Of a DNA stretch of 64,000 nt, positions 16,177 through 26,663 are shown one piece after another (position 1 is the first letter of the stretch; each line of letters opens with the position of its first letter). The translations under genes and the position numbers were made by a program. This DNA is from Bacillota bacterium. Lineage in GTDB: Bacteria; Bacillota; Desulfotomaculia; Desulfotomaculales; Desulfohalotomaculaceae. The notes below the pieces were generated by a model. It did not search any database and was not told where the DNA came from. It was given only the letters and a program-made list of their open reading frames with translations. The stretch is from NCBI GenBank assembly GCA_009711615.1, contig VENI01000005.1, positions 186,001 through 250,000 of the forward strand. The letters are read 5' to 3'.

Positions 16177-17124
16177 TCATTGATTGCTATTAAAAGATTC
16201 TTTGGGATTGCTTTCTTTAAAAAGTTCTGTAGAGAGATAGCGTTCACCTGTGTCTGGTAGCAATACTACCACCAACTTATCTTTATTCTCTAACCGCTCG
16301 GCCACTTTTATGGCTGCATATGCTGCTGCCCCGGATGAGATTCCCACCAGCATCCCTTCCCTCTCTGTTAACGTGCGGGCAGTTTCTATAGCTTGCTCAC
16401 CGCTCACCTGAAATATTTCATCCAACAATTCCATATCTATCACTTCCGGCACAAATCCTGCTCCAGTACCCTGTATTTTGTGAGGTCCCGGTTCTCCTCC
16501 AGACAGCACTGGAGATTCCGCTGGTTCCACCGCTATCACCTGTAGATCAGGCTTTTTTTCTTTCAAGGCTTTACCTACACCGGTAATAGTGCCGCCAGTA
16601 CCAACACCGGCTACAAAAACATCCACTTTACCATCAGTGTCACGCCATATTTCCTCTGCAGTGGTTTCAACATGAACTGCTGGGTTGGATGGGTTTTCAA
16701 ACTGCTGGGGAACAAACGATTTTGGATATTTCCCAGCTAATTCTATTGCTTCCTCCACCGCCCCGTTCATTCCCCTGTCACCGGGAATAAGTACAATTTC
16801 CGCTCCATATGCTTTAAGCAAACTACGCCTTTCCACACTCATGGTCTCAGGCATAGTTAGCACCAGTTGATAGCCTTTAATGGCACACACTAATGCCAGA
16901 CCAATTCCGGTATTGCCACTTGTGGGTTCAATAATTACGGTATCACTATCCACCAACCCCTGCTGCTCAGCCTTTTCTATCATGGCCGTAGCAATGCGAT
17001 CTTTAACACTACCGCCAGGGTTAAAATATTCTACTTTAGCCACCACATTAGCGTCGGTCGTTTTTCTCAACCGCACCAGTGGCGTGTTACCTATTAACTG
17101 CAGTAAATTATCACTAATATTCAT
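16177..17124 (-). CDS. cysK: Cysteine synthase (O-acetylserine sulfhydrylase)
   Basis: A 315-residue PLP enzyme converting O-acetylserine and sulfide to cysteine. The PLP lysine is in the GGSVKDRIA motif (near residue 38), the phosphate-binding loop is PTSGNTGIG (near 65), the [12 protein letters not shown] loop is near 170, and the C-terminal SSGAA motif is near 260. Length and motifs fit CysK rather than CysM or CBS. ATG at 17124 is chosen because GAGAGGTG lies 7 bases upstream; the longer frame starting at 17133 overlaps that site. Confidence 0.94.
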   Translation of the reverse strand: MNISDNLLQLIGNTPLVRLRKTTDANVVAKVEYFNPGGSVKDRIATAMIEKAEQQGLVDSDTVIIEPTSGNTGIGLALVCAIKGYQLVLTMPETMSVERRSLLKAYGAEIVLIPGDRGMNGAVEEAIELAGKYPKSFVPQQFENPSNPAVHVETTAEEIWRDTDGKVDVFVAGVGTGGTITGVGKALKEKKPDLQVIAVEPAESPVLSGGEPGPHKIQGTGAGFVPEVIDMELLDEIFQVSGEQAIETARTLTEREGMLVGISSGAAAYAAIKVAERLENKDKLVVVLLPDTGERYLSTELFKESNPKESFNSNQ

Positions 17125-17162
17125 CACAATCACCTCTCTTTATATATTACCCTATAAAAGCA

Positions 17163-17193
17163 AAAAATCCCTGTGCAAAGCACAGGGATTTTA
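17163..17193 (-). terminator. Terminator of groESL
   Basis: Arms AAATCCCTGTG/CACAGGGATTT; on the minus strand followed by TTTTTTG. It lies about 120 bases past the groEL stop. Confidence 0.8.
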
Positions 17194-17220
17194 AAATTTT
17201 GTTTTATTGAGTTTAATATC

Positions 17221-17315
17221 CAGGCATCCAGAAATCAGTTACTTACAACAGGAGATACGACAAAGTTGTTATTTCTCCTGACTACTGACTCCTAACTCCT
17301 GTCTCCTGAAACAAA
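17221..17315. repeat. Intergenic CTCCTAACTCCTG repeat copy (groEL-cysK gap)
   Basis: Contains GGAGATACGACAAAGTTG with a matching inverted stretch, then CTCCTGACTACTGACTCC and TAACTCCTGTCTCCTGAA. It is one member of the dispersed inverted-repeat family described under findings. Confidence 0.65.
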
Positions 17316-19110
<1,795 letters not shown>

Positions 19111-19112
19111 AA

Positions 19113-19400
19113 TTACTCAACCACTGCTAAAATGTCCATCTCACGCAAGATCAAGTATTCTTCACCATCGATTTTAAATTCATTACCAGCAAACTTGGAG
19201 TACAGCACTTTATCGCCAACCTGCACATCCATGGTTTGGCGCTCACCGCTTTCCAGTACACGGCCTGGTCCTACTGCAATTACTTCTGCCTGCTGTGGCT
19301 TTTCTTTAGCCGTATCCGGCAGTACAATACCGCTCTTAGTTTTTTCCTCAGTGGGTAAAGCTTTTACTACCACTCTGTCTCCTAATGGTTTAATAGCCAC
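19113..19400 (-). CDS. groS: Co-chaperonin GroES (Hsp10)
   Basis: A 95-residue lid protein for GroEL. Typical motifs are [11 protein letters not shown] at the start, the mobile loop [31 protein letters not shown] and the C-terminal [16 protein letters not shown] strong GGAGGGG ribosome site precedes ATG. First gene of the groESL operon, behind a CIRCE element. Confidence 0.97.
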   Translation of the reverse strand: MAIKPLGDRVVVKALPTEEKTKSGIVLPDTAKEKPQQAEVIAVGPGRVLESGERQTMDVQVGDKVLYSKFAGNEFKIDGEEYLILREMDILAVVE

Positions 19401-19444
19401 AAGTACCCCTCCTTAATATTAACTATTTGATTTTGCTTTTTTTG

Positions 19445-19471
19445 TTAGCACTCAACTATGTCGAGTGCTAA
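19445..19471. promoter_or_regulatory. CIRCE element (HrcA operator)
   Basis: Perfect TTAGCACTC, nine bases, GAGTGCTAA. This is the conserved operator of the HrcA heat-shock repressor, located ~45 bases upstream of groES between promoter and gene. Confidence 0.97.
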
Positions 19472-19483
19472 CATCCAGGTAAT

Positions 19484-19512
19484 ATAATATAGAACTGAAA
19501 AATCAAAAGCAA
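19484..19512 (-). promoter_or_regulatory. SigA-type promoter of groESL
   Basis: On the minus strand, TTGCTT (19507-19512), a 17-base spacer, then TATTAT (19484-19489), directly upstream of the CIRCE element. The remaining 190 bases to the mog gene show nothing recognisable. Confidence 0.65.
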
Positions 19513-19705
19513 GCACTCCTAAGGGAAGAGAACTACTATTATTTCTCAATTATTATAAATACATGTAATATGCTCTCGATTTCTCATTCTATATTATTTT
19601 TTACCTGTTTTCTGTTTTTTGTAATTAAATACATTTATATTTTTACCTGTTAAATATTTCTTTATACAATAAAAATAAAAATTACCAGTATATTTTAAAA
19701 TATCT

Positions 19706-20194
19706 CTACTTGCCTCCACACTCTCCGCCTCGACCAGTTAGAATATCAATACCGTGGGGTAGTACTGGAAGTACCACTTCTAAACACTCTCTAACTCCCT
19801 TGGGGCTACCAGGTAGATTAATGATCAGGGTATCGCCTCGGATACCTGCAACCGCCCGGGACAGCATTGCCTTAGGTGTTTTGCTAAATGATTTCATACG
19901 CATTGCTTCTGGTATACCAGGGACCTGCTTTTGAACAACTGCCATGGTGGCCTCCGGTGTATTATCCCGGGGGCTAAACCCAGTACCACCAGTTGTAAGC
20001 ACTAAGTCTAATTCCAACATATCACAACAGTAAAAAAGTTCTTCTTTAATAACATCAAAATCATCTGGGATGATTTTGTAGTACTCCACTTGTCCTTGAA
20101 TTTGTTTTATCTTTTCTATGATCTCTTCACTGCTTTTGTCCTCTCGCTCTCCCCGGGAACCCTTATCACTCATGGTTAAAATTCCTACTTTCAT
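19706..20194 (-). CDS. Molybdopterin adenylyltransferase-like protein (MogA/MoaB)
   Basis: A ~162-residue MogA/MoaB fold protein that activates molybdopterin by adenylation before metal insertion. Key motifs are the TMSDKGSRGEREDKS start, LVLTTGGTGFSPRDNTPEA (near residue 75), and the C-terminal NLPGSPKGVRECLEVVLPVL loop. The ATG at 20194 follows an AGAGGTG ribosome site; the longer in-frame extension to 20296 has none. The gene is divergent from fdhD, and both serve Mo/W enzymes such as the formate dehydrogenase and AOR in this window. Confidence 0.9.
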   Translation of the reverse strand: MKVGILTMSDKGSRGEREDKSSEEIIEKIKQIQGQVEYYKIIPDDFDVIKEELFYCCDMLELDLVLTTGGTGFSPRDNTPEATMAVVQKQVPGIPEAMRMKSFSKTPKAMLSRAVAGIRGDTLIINLPGSPKGVRECLEVVLPVLPHGIDILTGRGGECGGK

Positions 20195-20330
20195 GTATAT
20201 CACCTCTTTGTATGTACATCGGAGAGTAAGATGCGTTAAAATAATATTATATAGGGTGTTAAACTTCTCATGTCTATCATGCTCCTTTTTGAACACTTAT
20301 ATATGTATTTTGCTCAAGGGAGGGTTTCTA

Positions 20331-21116
20331 ATGAGCCAATTTAAAAATTATATTTCTCTTCCCATTACTAAAATAGTAAAAGATGGTATCTCCCAACAAG
20401 ATGATAATGTAGTATTGGAAGTACCGGTAACCCTATTCTTAAATGGTGAAGAATTTGTTACACTGGTTTGCTCACCACAATATCTTAAAGAACTGGCGGT
20501 GGGTTTTCTCTGTTCCGAGGGAATTTTACAACAGCCCTCAGACCTACACCACATATCTATAAATGAAGAAGACGGCATAATTAATGTTGAAGCAACCCAG
20601 GGGCAAGCTGAAAAGCAATTTATGAAGCGTTATATTACATCCTGCTGTGGGCGGGGACGTTCTTCCTTTTATTTTATCAATGATGCCCGCTCCATGTCCC
20701 GTATAGAGGGTAAAATTGCCATATCTCCTCAGCAGGTATGGAATCTTACCACTAGACTGGAAGAAAAGTCAACCCTTTTTCAAAACACTGGCGGAGTTCA
20801 CAATGCCGCCCTTTGCACCCCAGATGATGTAGTGGTCTTTTTTGAAGACATCGGACGCCACAATGCAGTGGATAAAATTTTCGGCCATTGCTTTTTAAAC
20901 AATATCATAATGAATGATAAAGTATTGGTGTTTAGCGGACGAATTTCTTCGGAAATTCTTATTAAAGTAGCAAAAATGAGCATTCCTGTTTTGGTTTCCC
21001 GGTCAGCACCCACTGCATTGGCTGTGGACATGGCTAAGGAATTGGGTATGACGGTGGTGGGCTTTGCCCGTGGAAACCGATTGAATGTATATGCCAACGA
21101 AAACCGCATTATTTAA
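20331..21116 (+). CDS. fdhD: Formate dehydrogenase accessory sulfurtransferase FdhD
   Basis: A 261-residue FdhD protein that carries sulfur from a cysteine desulfurase to the molybdenum/tungsten cofactor of formate dehydrogenase. Visible features are the EVPVTLFLNGEEFVTLVCSP N-region, the Cys pair in TSCCGRGR (persulfide loop region), TGGVHNAAL, and DIGRHNAVDKI followed by the FSGRISSEI and VSRSAPTALAV C-terminal signatures. ATG at 20331 follows GGGAGGG; the upstream in-frame extension overlaps the divergent mog gene and is rejected. Converges with the ModE-like gene. Confidence 0.94.
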   Translation: MSQFKNYISLPITKIVKDGISQQDDNVVLEVPVTLFLNGEEFVTLVCSPQYLKELAVGFLCSEGILQQPSDLHHISINEEDGIINVEATQGQAEKQFMKRYITSCCGRGRSSFYFINDARSMSRIEGKIAISPQQVWNLTTRLEEKSTLFQNTGGVHNAALCTPDDVVVFFEDIGRHNAVDKIFGHCFLNNIIMNDKVLVFSGRISSEILIKVAKMSIPVLVSRSAPTALAVDMAKELGMTVVGFARGNRLNVYANENRII

Positions 21117-21124
21117 TAAGAACG

Positions 21125-21469
21125 TTACCCAAATATGTCTTGAAATATTTTGGTGATTGCGGCATCTGATTGCTGTTTAAAATCTTGGTAATTCTTTACC
21201 AGTCTCAGTGCTTGGGGGGTAAGCAAAGCACCTCCACCCTGCTCTCCCCCTACCTGGGTTTCCACCAGTGTTACATCCCATCGTTTTTCGGCCTTTTTTA
21301 TCTTTCCCCATGCTGCCCGGTAAGACATGCTCATTTCACGGGCAGCGGCAGAAATCGAGCCGGTTTGCTGTATTAACTGCAGCAGTTTGAATAAACCTTC
21401 TCCAAATACCGATCCATCCCACTCCAGCCACACTTTATACCCCACATTGAACCTACCTGGATCAATCAC
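21125..21469 (-). CDS. ModE N-terminal-like HTH regulator
   Basis: A 114-residue LysR/ModE-type winged helix protein (LLQLIQQTGSISAAAREMSMSYRAAWGKIKKAE) followed by the GGEQGGGALLTPQ wing typical of ModE. It lacks the molybdate-binding TOBE domains, so it is the DNA-binding half only. Its start overlaps the stop of the upstream MoeA fusion by 4 bases. It may act with that protein, whose C-terminal half looks like an oxyanion-binding domain. Confidence 0.85.
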   Translation of the reverse strand: MIDPGRFNVGYKVWLEWDGSVFGEGLFKLLQLIQQTGSISAAAREMSMSYRAAWGKIKKAEKRWDVTLVETQVGGEQGGGALLTPQALRLVKNYQDFKQQSDAAITKIFQDIFG

Positions 21470-23403
21470 TGCTTATCACCCGACTGCCACATCACTTTGC
21501 CGCAATCCCTCAGATCATATCCACCTAGACCTTTAACCTGTTGTTGAAAATCTGGCAAGGCCATAACTTTCAGCAACCGCTGGATAACCGGTTCATCCCA
21601 GTACTCAGCAGGTATGCACAAATCATATCTTTCCTCTACCACTGGAATAAAGTCTAAATCTAATGCTTTGGCTGCAGCCTTAATGCCCAGTCCTGCATCG
21701 GCTGAACCGCCTGCCACCGCAGCAGCTACCGACATATGAGTATATTCCTCATGCTGGTAACCATGTATATCTTTTGCACCAATTCCCAACTCTTTTAACT
21801 TGTAGTCTAAAAGTATGCGGGTGCCGGCACCACGCTGACGGTTAACAAAGCTGACTCCTTGTTTTGTCAAATCACTCAAGTTATTAATATTCTTGGGATT
21901 CCCCTTGGCAATTATCAGACCCTGCTCCCGGTAAACTAGATTTACCAGAATGATATCTCTATCCGGCAGTAACCTCTTTATGTAAGATATATTGTACTGG
22001 CCAGTTTCCTCATCTAAGAGATGGGCTCCAGCACAGTGGGTTTCACGGCGTTTTAATGCAGTTAGACCACCCAAACTGCCAACGTGTGCAGAAGATAGTG
22101 CAGCCTCAGGATACTGTTGGCGTAAAAAGTTAGCCAATACATCCAACGTATTATCGTGGCTTCCGATAATCACGGTGGTTTCATTCACTTCTTCCATGGG
22201 CCTCATCAACTCTATATCCACTATGTCACCGGCTTGGTACCCCTCACTGTTTCTTGGAACCCTTAATATTCCATCCGCCCGCACCATAGACATAATCACC
22301 CCGGCACCGCGGGATATGGGGGTGGCTATGGTTTTGTCATTTACCCGGCCCAGCTTCACCCTGACAAACTCCTCTACCCCCAAGGGAGTAACTAATTTGC
22401 GAGAAATGGCAGCCTTTATTGTGGGTTGCTCAGGAGGAACTGCGCCTAATTTTTTATACACCAGTGGCTTGACAAACAACTGGCAGCAAAGGGCCGCCGA
22501 CACCGGGTAACCGGGTACACCTATCACCGGCTTGCCCTTAATCTCCCCAAGTATCACCGGCTTTCCCGGTTTAGTGGCCACCCCATGGGTCAGCACTTTA
22601 CCTAACTCCCTTATCAAGTCTACCGTAAAGTCTTCCCTGCCGGCAGATGAACCAGCATTGATTACCACCATATCAGCTTCATCCGCCGCTTTTAATATTT
22701 GATTTTTAAGCAGGTTATAGTCATCCTTCGTAATTTCCCAAAGAAACGGTTGACCGCCCCACTGCCTTATGTATGAACCTAACACGCGGGTGTTGTATTC
22801 AATAATATCTCCCGGTTTTAGATTATCATTATCCGGTTGCACCAACTCTGTTCCGGTGGGCATTACAGCCACTCTAGGCCGGGGGTGTACTGCAATTCTT
22901 GTTATACCACCGGCCAATATTCCGCCAATATCCACCGGGCGAATGAGATGGTTGGCCGGTAGAATCATTTCCGTTGATACAACATCTTCCCCAATCACCC
23001 GTACATGCTGCCAGGGTGCTGCCGCTGAAATTATTTCTATTAGTTCCTCGTTAATAAAATGAACGTCCTCTATCATAATCACCGCATCATAACCTTCAGG
23101 AACAGGGTCGCCGGTATCCACCATCAATGCCTGCTCACCCATCTTTAGCTGCTTTGGTGTAGTTTCCGATGCCCCAAAGGTATCTAAGGAACGTACCGCC
23201 ACTCCATCCATGGCCGATGCATGGTAATGGGGTGAGGAATTACTGGCGTAAATTGGTTCAGCAGTAACCCTGGCCAGTGCATCTTCCGTACTAATCATTT
23301 CTGCCTGGCCAGGCTTTAGTGCATCAAGCTCTGTTAAATAATGAATATATTCTTCCAAAGCTTCCTGCCAAGGTTTATCATCCAAATAAACATCTCGTTT
23401 CAT
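21466..23403 (-). CDS. moeA: MoeA fused to a C-terminal PBP-like (molybdate-binding type) domain
   Basis: A 645-residue fusion. Residues ~1-410 are MoeA, the molybdotransferase that inserts Mo or W into adenylated molybdopterin: HYHASAMDGVAVRS, DTGDPVPEGYDAVIMIED, the MPTGTELV site, NAGSSAGREDFT and GVPGYPVSA. Residues ~430-645 form a periplasmic-binding-protein-like domain (IIGSHDNTLDVLANFL, FVNRQRGAGTRILLDYKL, AAVAGGSADAGLGI), as in the archaeal/clostridial MoeA fusions thought to bind oxyanion. Followed directly by a ModE-like HTH gene. Confidence 0.9.
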   Translation of the reverse strand: MKRDVYLDDKPWQEALEEYIHYLTELDALKPGQAEMISTEDALARVTAEPIYASNSSPHYHASAMDGVAVRSLDTFGASETTPKQLKMGEQALMVDTGDPVPEGYDAVIMIEDVHFINEELIEIISAAAPWQHVRVIGEDVVSTEMILPANHLIRPVDIGGILAGGITRIAVHPRPRVAVMPTGTELVQPDNDNLKPGDIIEYNTRVLGSYIRQWGGQPFLWEITKDDYNLLKNQILKAADEADMVVINAGSSAGREDFTVDLIRELGKVLTHGVATKPGKPVILGEIKGKPVIGVPGYPVSAALCCQLFVKPLVYKKLGAVPPEQPTIKAAISRKLVTPLGVEEFVRVKLGRVNDKTIATPISRGAGVIMSMVRADGILRVPRNSEGYQAGDIVDIELMRPMEEVNETTVIIGSHDNTLDVLANFLRQQYPEAALSSAHVGSLGGLTALKRRETHCAGAHLLDEETGQYNISYIKRLLPDRDIILVNLVYREQGLIIAKGNPKNINNLSDLTKQGVSFVNRQRGAGTRILLDYKLKELGIGAKDIHGYQHEEYTHMSVAAAVAGGSADAGLGIKAAAKALDLDFIPVVEERYDLCIPAEYWDEPVIQRLLKVMALPDFQQQVKGLGGYDLRDCGKVMWQSGDKQ

Positions 23404-23424
23404 AGGAAAAAACCACCTTTATAA

Positions 23425-23523
23425 AGTACAGAATTTAGTAGTGAGGAGTTAGTAGTTAGAATAAGTCTAAAAGATTTTTACGGTTTTTCCTACTAACTCC
23501 TGTCTCCTAACTCCTAACTCCTG
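23425..23523. repeat. Intergenic repeat copy between the two moeA genes
   Basis: Left arm GAGGAGTTAGTAGTTAGAAT, right arm CTACTAACTCCTGTCTCC and TAACTCCTAACTCCTG. The arms are inverted complements with a ~35-base centre. Confidence 0.7.
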
Positions 23524-23528
23524 CTTTT

Positions 23529-24752
23529 CTAAAATATCCTCACTTCTACTATCTCTCCCGCTTCCACCCCTTCTTTTCCCTCAGGAATGCGGGCTAGGCC
23601 GTCTGCTTTTACCATAGTACTGATTAAGCCGGATTTACCGAGTACCGGTTCGGCACTAAGTTCTTCCCCTTGTACATTAAGCTGCACCCGCAAAAAGTCT
23701 TCTCTACCAGCAGCAGAGCGCGTGTTGCGGGTTAATTTTGCCCGTACAAACATATTATCTAAAACATTATTGTATTTGCCCCAGCGCACCAGTGGGTCTA
23801 CCAGTAAGTTATAAACTACCATGGCTGAAACCGGGTGACCCGGTAGTCCAAATGCAGGTTTACCATTAACAACAGCACCAATGGTGGGTTTCCCCGGCTT
23901 AATGTTAATCCCATGGAATAACACACCAGGTTTACCTAGGTCGTCCATCACTTTAGCACTGACATCTCTCGCCCCCACTGAACTACCTCCTGATACCAGC
24001 ACAATGTCATTTTCATTAATGGCAGTCAACATGGTTTCCTTTAACGAGTTGAATTGATCTTCTATAATACCGTACATCTTTGGTATGCCGCCACCATTTC
24101 TCACCAAACCATACAGAGTATAGGAGTTAATGTCTCTCACTTGACCCGGCTTGGGTAAAGTTTCTGGAGCTACCACTTCATCGCCGGTTGATATAATGCC
24201 TACCCTGATTTTAGGCAACACTGGTACTTCTATAATACCGGTGGCCGAGAGGATCCCCAAGTCCTGGGGGCGAATACGGTGACCTGCAGTGAGAACTGTA
24301 GCACCCTCTGGTACATCCTCACCCTTTCGCACCATGTTTTCACCCGGTGCCACCGGTTTGGTTACTCCAATAGTATTTTCATCCAATTCCTCTGTATATT
24401 CCACCATCACTACTGCATCGGCACCTTCTGGTAACATGCCTCCGGTGGGAATGGCAAATGCCTGGCCGGGTTGTAATCCGCCCTCTGGGGCTTGACCCAT
24501 GTTTACTTGGCCAACAATGTCCAGATAAGATGGAAGACTATCCGATGCACCAAATGTATCCCCAGCTTGAACAGCATATCCGTCCATAGTTGAACGGTTA
24601 AACCCCGGTACATATTCTTGGGCAAATACATCTTTAGCCAGCACCCTATTCAAACTTTCCAACAGAGGTACTTTATCAATAGACTGCTTACTTATATGTT
24701 TGCTAAGAAGCTCTCTTGCTTCTGCTATGGTTAAGACATTAAAAAGATCCAT
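23529..24752 (-). CDS. moeA: Molybdopterin molybdotransferase MoeA
   Basis: A 407-residue MoeA/gephyrin E-domain protein. Motifs are FNRSTMDGYAVQAGD, IPTGGMLPEGADAVVMVE, the ISTGDEVV site, LVSGGSSVGARD and FGLPGHPVSAMVVYN. Unlike its downstream paralogue it has no extra C-terminal domain. Two MoeA genes in one locus are common in organisms that make both tungsten and molybdenum enzymes, and AOR and formate dehydrogenase are both present here. Confidence 0.94.
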   Translation of the reverse strand: MDLFNVLTIAEARELLSKHISKQSIDKVPLLESLNRVLAKDVFAQEYVPGFNRSTMDGYAVQAGDTFGASDSLPSYLDIVGQVNMGQAPEGGLQPGQAFAIPTGGMLPEGADAVVMVEYTEELDENTIGVTKPVAPGENMVRKGEDVPEGATVLTAGHRIRPQDLGILSATGIIEVPVLPKIRVGIISTGDEVVAPETLPKPGQVRDINSYTLYGLVRNGGGIPKMYGIIEDQFNSLKETMLTAINENDIVLVSGGSSVGARDVSAKVMDDLGKPGVLFHGINIKPGKPTIGAVVNGKPAFGLPGHPVSAMVVYNLLVDPLVRWGKYNNVLDNMFVRAKLTRNTRSAAGREDFLRVQLNVQGEELSAEPVLGKSGLISTMVKADGLARIPEGKEGVEAGEIVEVRIF

Positions 24753-24766
24753 TCAAATTCCTCCAA

Positions 24767-24946
24767 TTAAAAGCAGCCCAGTTCACAGCTTTTTATTTTA
24801 ACGTTCAACTGGTCAGCAGCTTTGCCAACCACTTTGGGAGGTACATTTAGTTCATCTGCCAATTTCCTGGCCATTGTGCATGACAGACGATTGTCTTCAG
24901 CCGCTTTCTGCACTTTAGTTAGCACTTCTTTCGGAATATCGTTCAT
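24767..24946 (-). CDS. Small conserved-looking protein upstream of moeA
   Basis: A 59-residue frame with ATG at 24944-24946 behind a perfect GAGGAGG ribosome site. The protein reads as two helices with an HTH-like spacing (LSCTMARKLADELNVPPKVVGKAADQL) and ends in KSCELGCF. It lies 14 bases upstream of moeA on the same strand, so it is co-transcribed. The HTH-like core and Cys-containing tail suggest a small nucleic-acid- or metal-binding protein; the function is unknown and no family name is claimed. Confidence 0.72.
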   Translation of the reverse strand: MNDIPKEVLTKVQKAAEDNRLSCTMARKLADELNVPPKVVGKAADQLNVKIKSCELGCF

Positions 24947-25324
24947 ATTTTAACCTCCTCGTATAAAAAATGTATAGTATTTCATTACTTTTCAATTTAT
25001 TCTGACTCCTTACTCCTGACTCCACCTTTCTTATGGCATTTCCATATACTATTTCATGCTGTGCAGCAAATATCCTTCCTATTCGGCAAAAGTTATGCTC
25101 AAAAAAACATAACGAGTATTTATTAGTAAATTTTTTTGTTACGTTACAGTGTAAAAATGCATATAATGCCTGTATCTATTCTTTCATTCAGCGTGGAAAC
25201 TGCACAAAGCAGTAATAAATATACCTAAGGATCATTATAATTATTAGTAGATTGTAGAAAATAGCGTTTCACATGTTACTTTTTTTGTTTTAATGTTAAA
25301 TTTTCACTTTTGGACTAAAAACCC
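24947..25324. other. Gene-free gap
   Basis: Besides a half copy of the dispersed repeat (CTGACTCCTTACTCCTGACTCC, near 25003-25023) this AT-rich stretch shows no supported gene, RNA or strong hairpin. The open frame at 25033-25215 has no ribosome site. Confidence 0.5.
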
Positions 25325-25353
25325 TTTCACTTTTTTAGAGTTTCGCGTATACT
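25325..25353 (+). promoter_or_regulatory. SigA-type promoter of the 65-residue gene
   Basis: TTTCAC (25325-25330), a 17-base spacer, then TATACT (25348-25353), about 47 bases upstream of the start codon at 25401. Confidence 0.55.
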
Positions 25354-25400
25354 ATTAATAGAGCTAGTGATAATTTTCTCAAACACGGGAGGTGAACTTA

Positions 25401-25598
25401 ATGAAGCTGAGTCATGCCATTGAACTGCTTAAGACCGCTGGAGTTAAGGCACAACCAGTTCCAGGTACAAGTAAATATAACATCACTCTTCCCGATGGTG
25501 AGATGAGAATGATAAATGAGAAGCAGTTAGTTGCATTAGTAAACAAAGCTGAAAAGTCCCCAACCAACTTGCTCAAAGTCATAGAAACGGCAGTTTAA
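25401..25598 (+). CDS. Small protein of unknown function
   Basis: A 65-residue protein (MKLSHAIELLKTAGVKAQPVPG...ITLPDGEMRMINEKQLVALVNKA...LLKVIETAV) with a plausible helix-strand-strand-helix layout. GGGAGGTG precedes ATG at 25401, a promoter lies upstream and a terminator follows, so it is a monocistronic, probably well expressed gene. The fold hints at a small alpha/beta protein; no family is recognised. It stands alone between the moeA and tatC/fdh regions. Confidence 0.75.
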   Translation: MKLSHAIELLKTAGVKAQPVPGTSKYNITLPDGEMRMINEKQLVALVNKAEKSPTNLLKVIETAV

Positions 25599-25608
25599 CA
25601 GTACTTAC

Positions 25609-25633
25609 AAGAGGTAGCTATAGGCTACCTCTT
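25609..25633 (+). terminator. Terminator of the 65-residue gene
   Basis: Arms AAGAGGTAGC/GCTACCTCTT with a TATAG loop followed by CTTTATTTT. Confidence 0.85.
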
Positions 25634-25797
25634 CTTTATTTTATCAATAAATACAATATTAATAATGATATTTAATTCACATATTTATTTAAGCATTTTT
25701 GCCAATCATCTCCTGCATTATTAGTTTACCGCTCTATAAAAATACAGCCAGGAAACACTGGTGGCCAAAAGTTCAATCTTGTGTTATTTTTATAAAA

Positions 25798-25829
25798 AAA
25801 TAACCCCGAACATATGTCGGAGTTATTTT
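25798..25829 (-). terminator. Terminator after tatC
   Basis: AAATAAC...GTTATTT hairpin with a CCCGA/TCGG inner stem; on the minus strand it is followed by a run of T. It ends the tatA-fdh-tatC transcript. Confidence 0.75.
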
Positions 25830-25853
25830 TCGCCTTTATTCCACTTTTACATC

Positions 25854-26630
25854 TTACCTATCAGTATCTGTTAACTGATCCTCTTTTTTCGCCTCTTTTT
25901 TAGCTTTTCGACGCTTGCGCCATTCAATAATCCTCACTAATTGTGCACTGAATTCATATAATATAATCATCGGTGACGCCATTAACAGCGGCGTAATCAT
26001 ATCTGGTGTAGGAACAATAGCTGCAGAAATAACCACAGAAATTAAGATGGCGTACTTACGGTTTTTAGTCATAAATTTATAGCTGACTAAACCTAGCTGA
26101 CCCAAAAAGAATGCCGCCAGTGGAAGCTCAAAAACCAACCCAAATGGTAGTAAAAAGGTTAGGGTAAAAGAGACATATTTACCAATGGTGATCATTGGGA
26201 GCAATTCAGGACCGCCAAATTCCAGTAAGAATTTAATGCCCAGGCCATAAACTCCAAAAAAACCGAACAATATCCCAGCAATAAAAAGCAGATACGAAAT
26301 GGCAATAAAAAGTGAAAAGTACACTCTCTCCATTTTACGCAAAGCCGGCACAATGAATGACCAAAATTGCCATAAGATTATCGGCATAGCAGCTAAAAAG
26401 CCCAAAAAGAACGAAATGGATATCTTTGTCATTAGTGCTTCGGTAACATTAATATAAACCATTTGATTGCCAGTTCTAGTTACCGGTTCAAGCAAAATTT
26501 CTAAGATACGATCTGCAAATACCATGCAACCTATGGCCATTATAAATGTGGAAACTAGGGAGATTATTAATACTTTTCTTAGTTCTGACAAGTGTTCAAC
26601 CATTGACATTTCTTCTATTTCCTGTGACAT
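25854..26630 (-). CDS. tatC: Sec-independent protein translocase TatC
   Basis: A 258-residue membrane protein with six segments, the receptor of the twin-arginine export system. Recognised by MVEHLSELRKVLIIS at the cytosolic N-terminus (with the conserved Glu), LEPVTRTG, FWSFIVPALRKMERV, and FGLVFELP in the third segment. Together with the tatA gene it brackets the formate dehydrogenase genes, whose catalytic subunit carries a Tat signal. Confidence 0.95.
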   Translation of the reverse strand: MSQEIEEMSMVEHLSELRKVLIISLVSTFIMAIGCMVFADRILEILLEPVTRTGNQMVYINVTEALMTKISISFFLGFLAAMPIILWQFWSFIVPALRKMERVYFSLFIAISYLLFIAGILFGFFGVYGLGIKFLLEFGGPELLPMITIGKYVSFTLTFLLPFGLVFELPLAAFFLGQLGLVSYKFMTKNRKYAILISVVISAAIVPTPDMITPLLMASPMIILYEFSAQLVRIIEWRKRRKAKKEAKKEDQLTDTDR

Positions 26631-26663
26631 CCAGCGACCCCCTTAAAAGATCAGTAAAGGGCC

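Noticed and set aside
20118-20330. N-terminal extension of FdhD
   Set aside because: The extension overlaps the divergent mog gene and lacks a ribosome site; FdhD similarity starts at 20331.
25033-25215. 60-residue plus-strand open frame in the moeA-tatC gap
   Set aside because: No ribosome site, AT-rich composition and no protein-like pattern.
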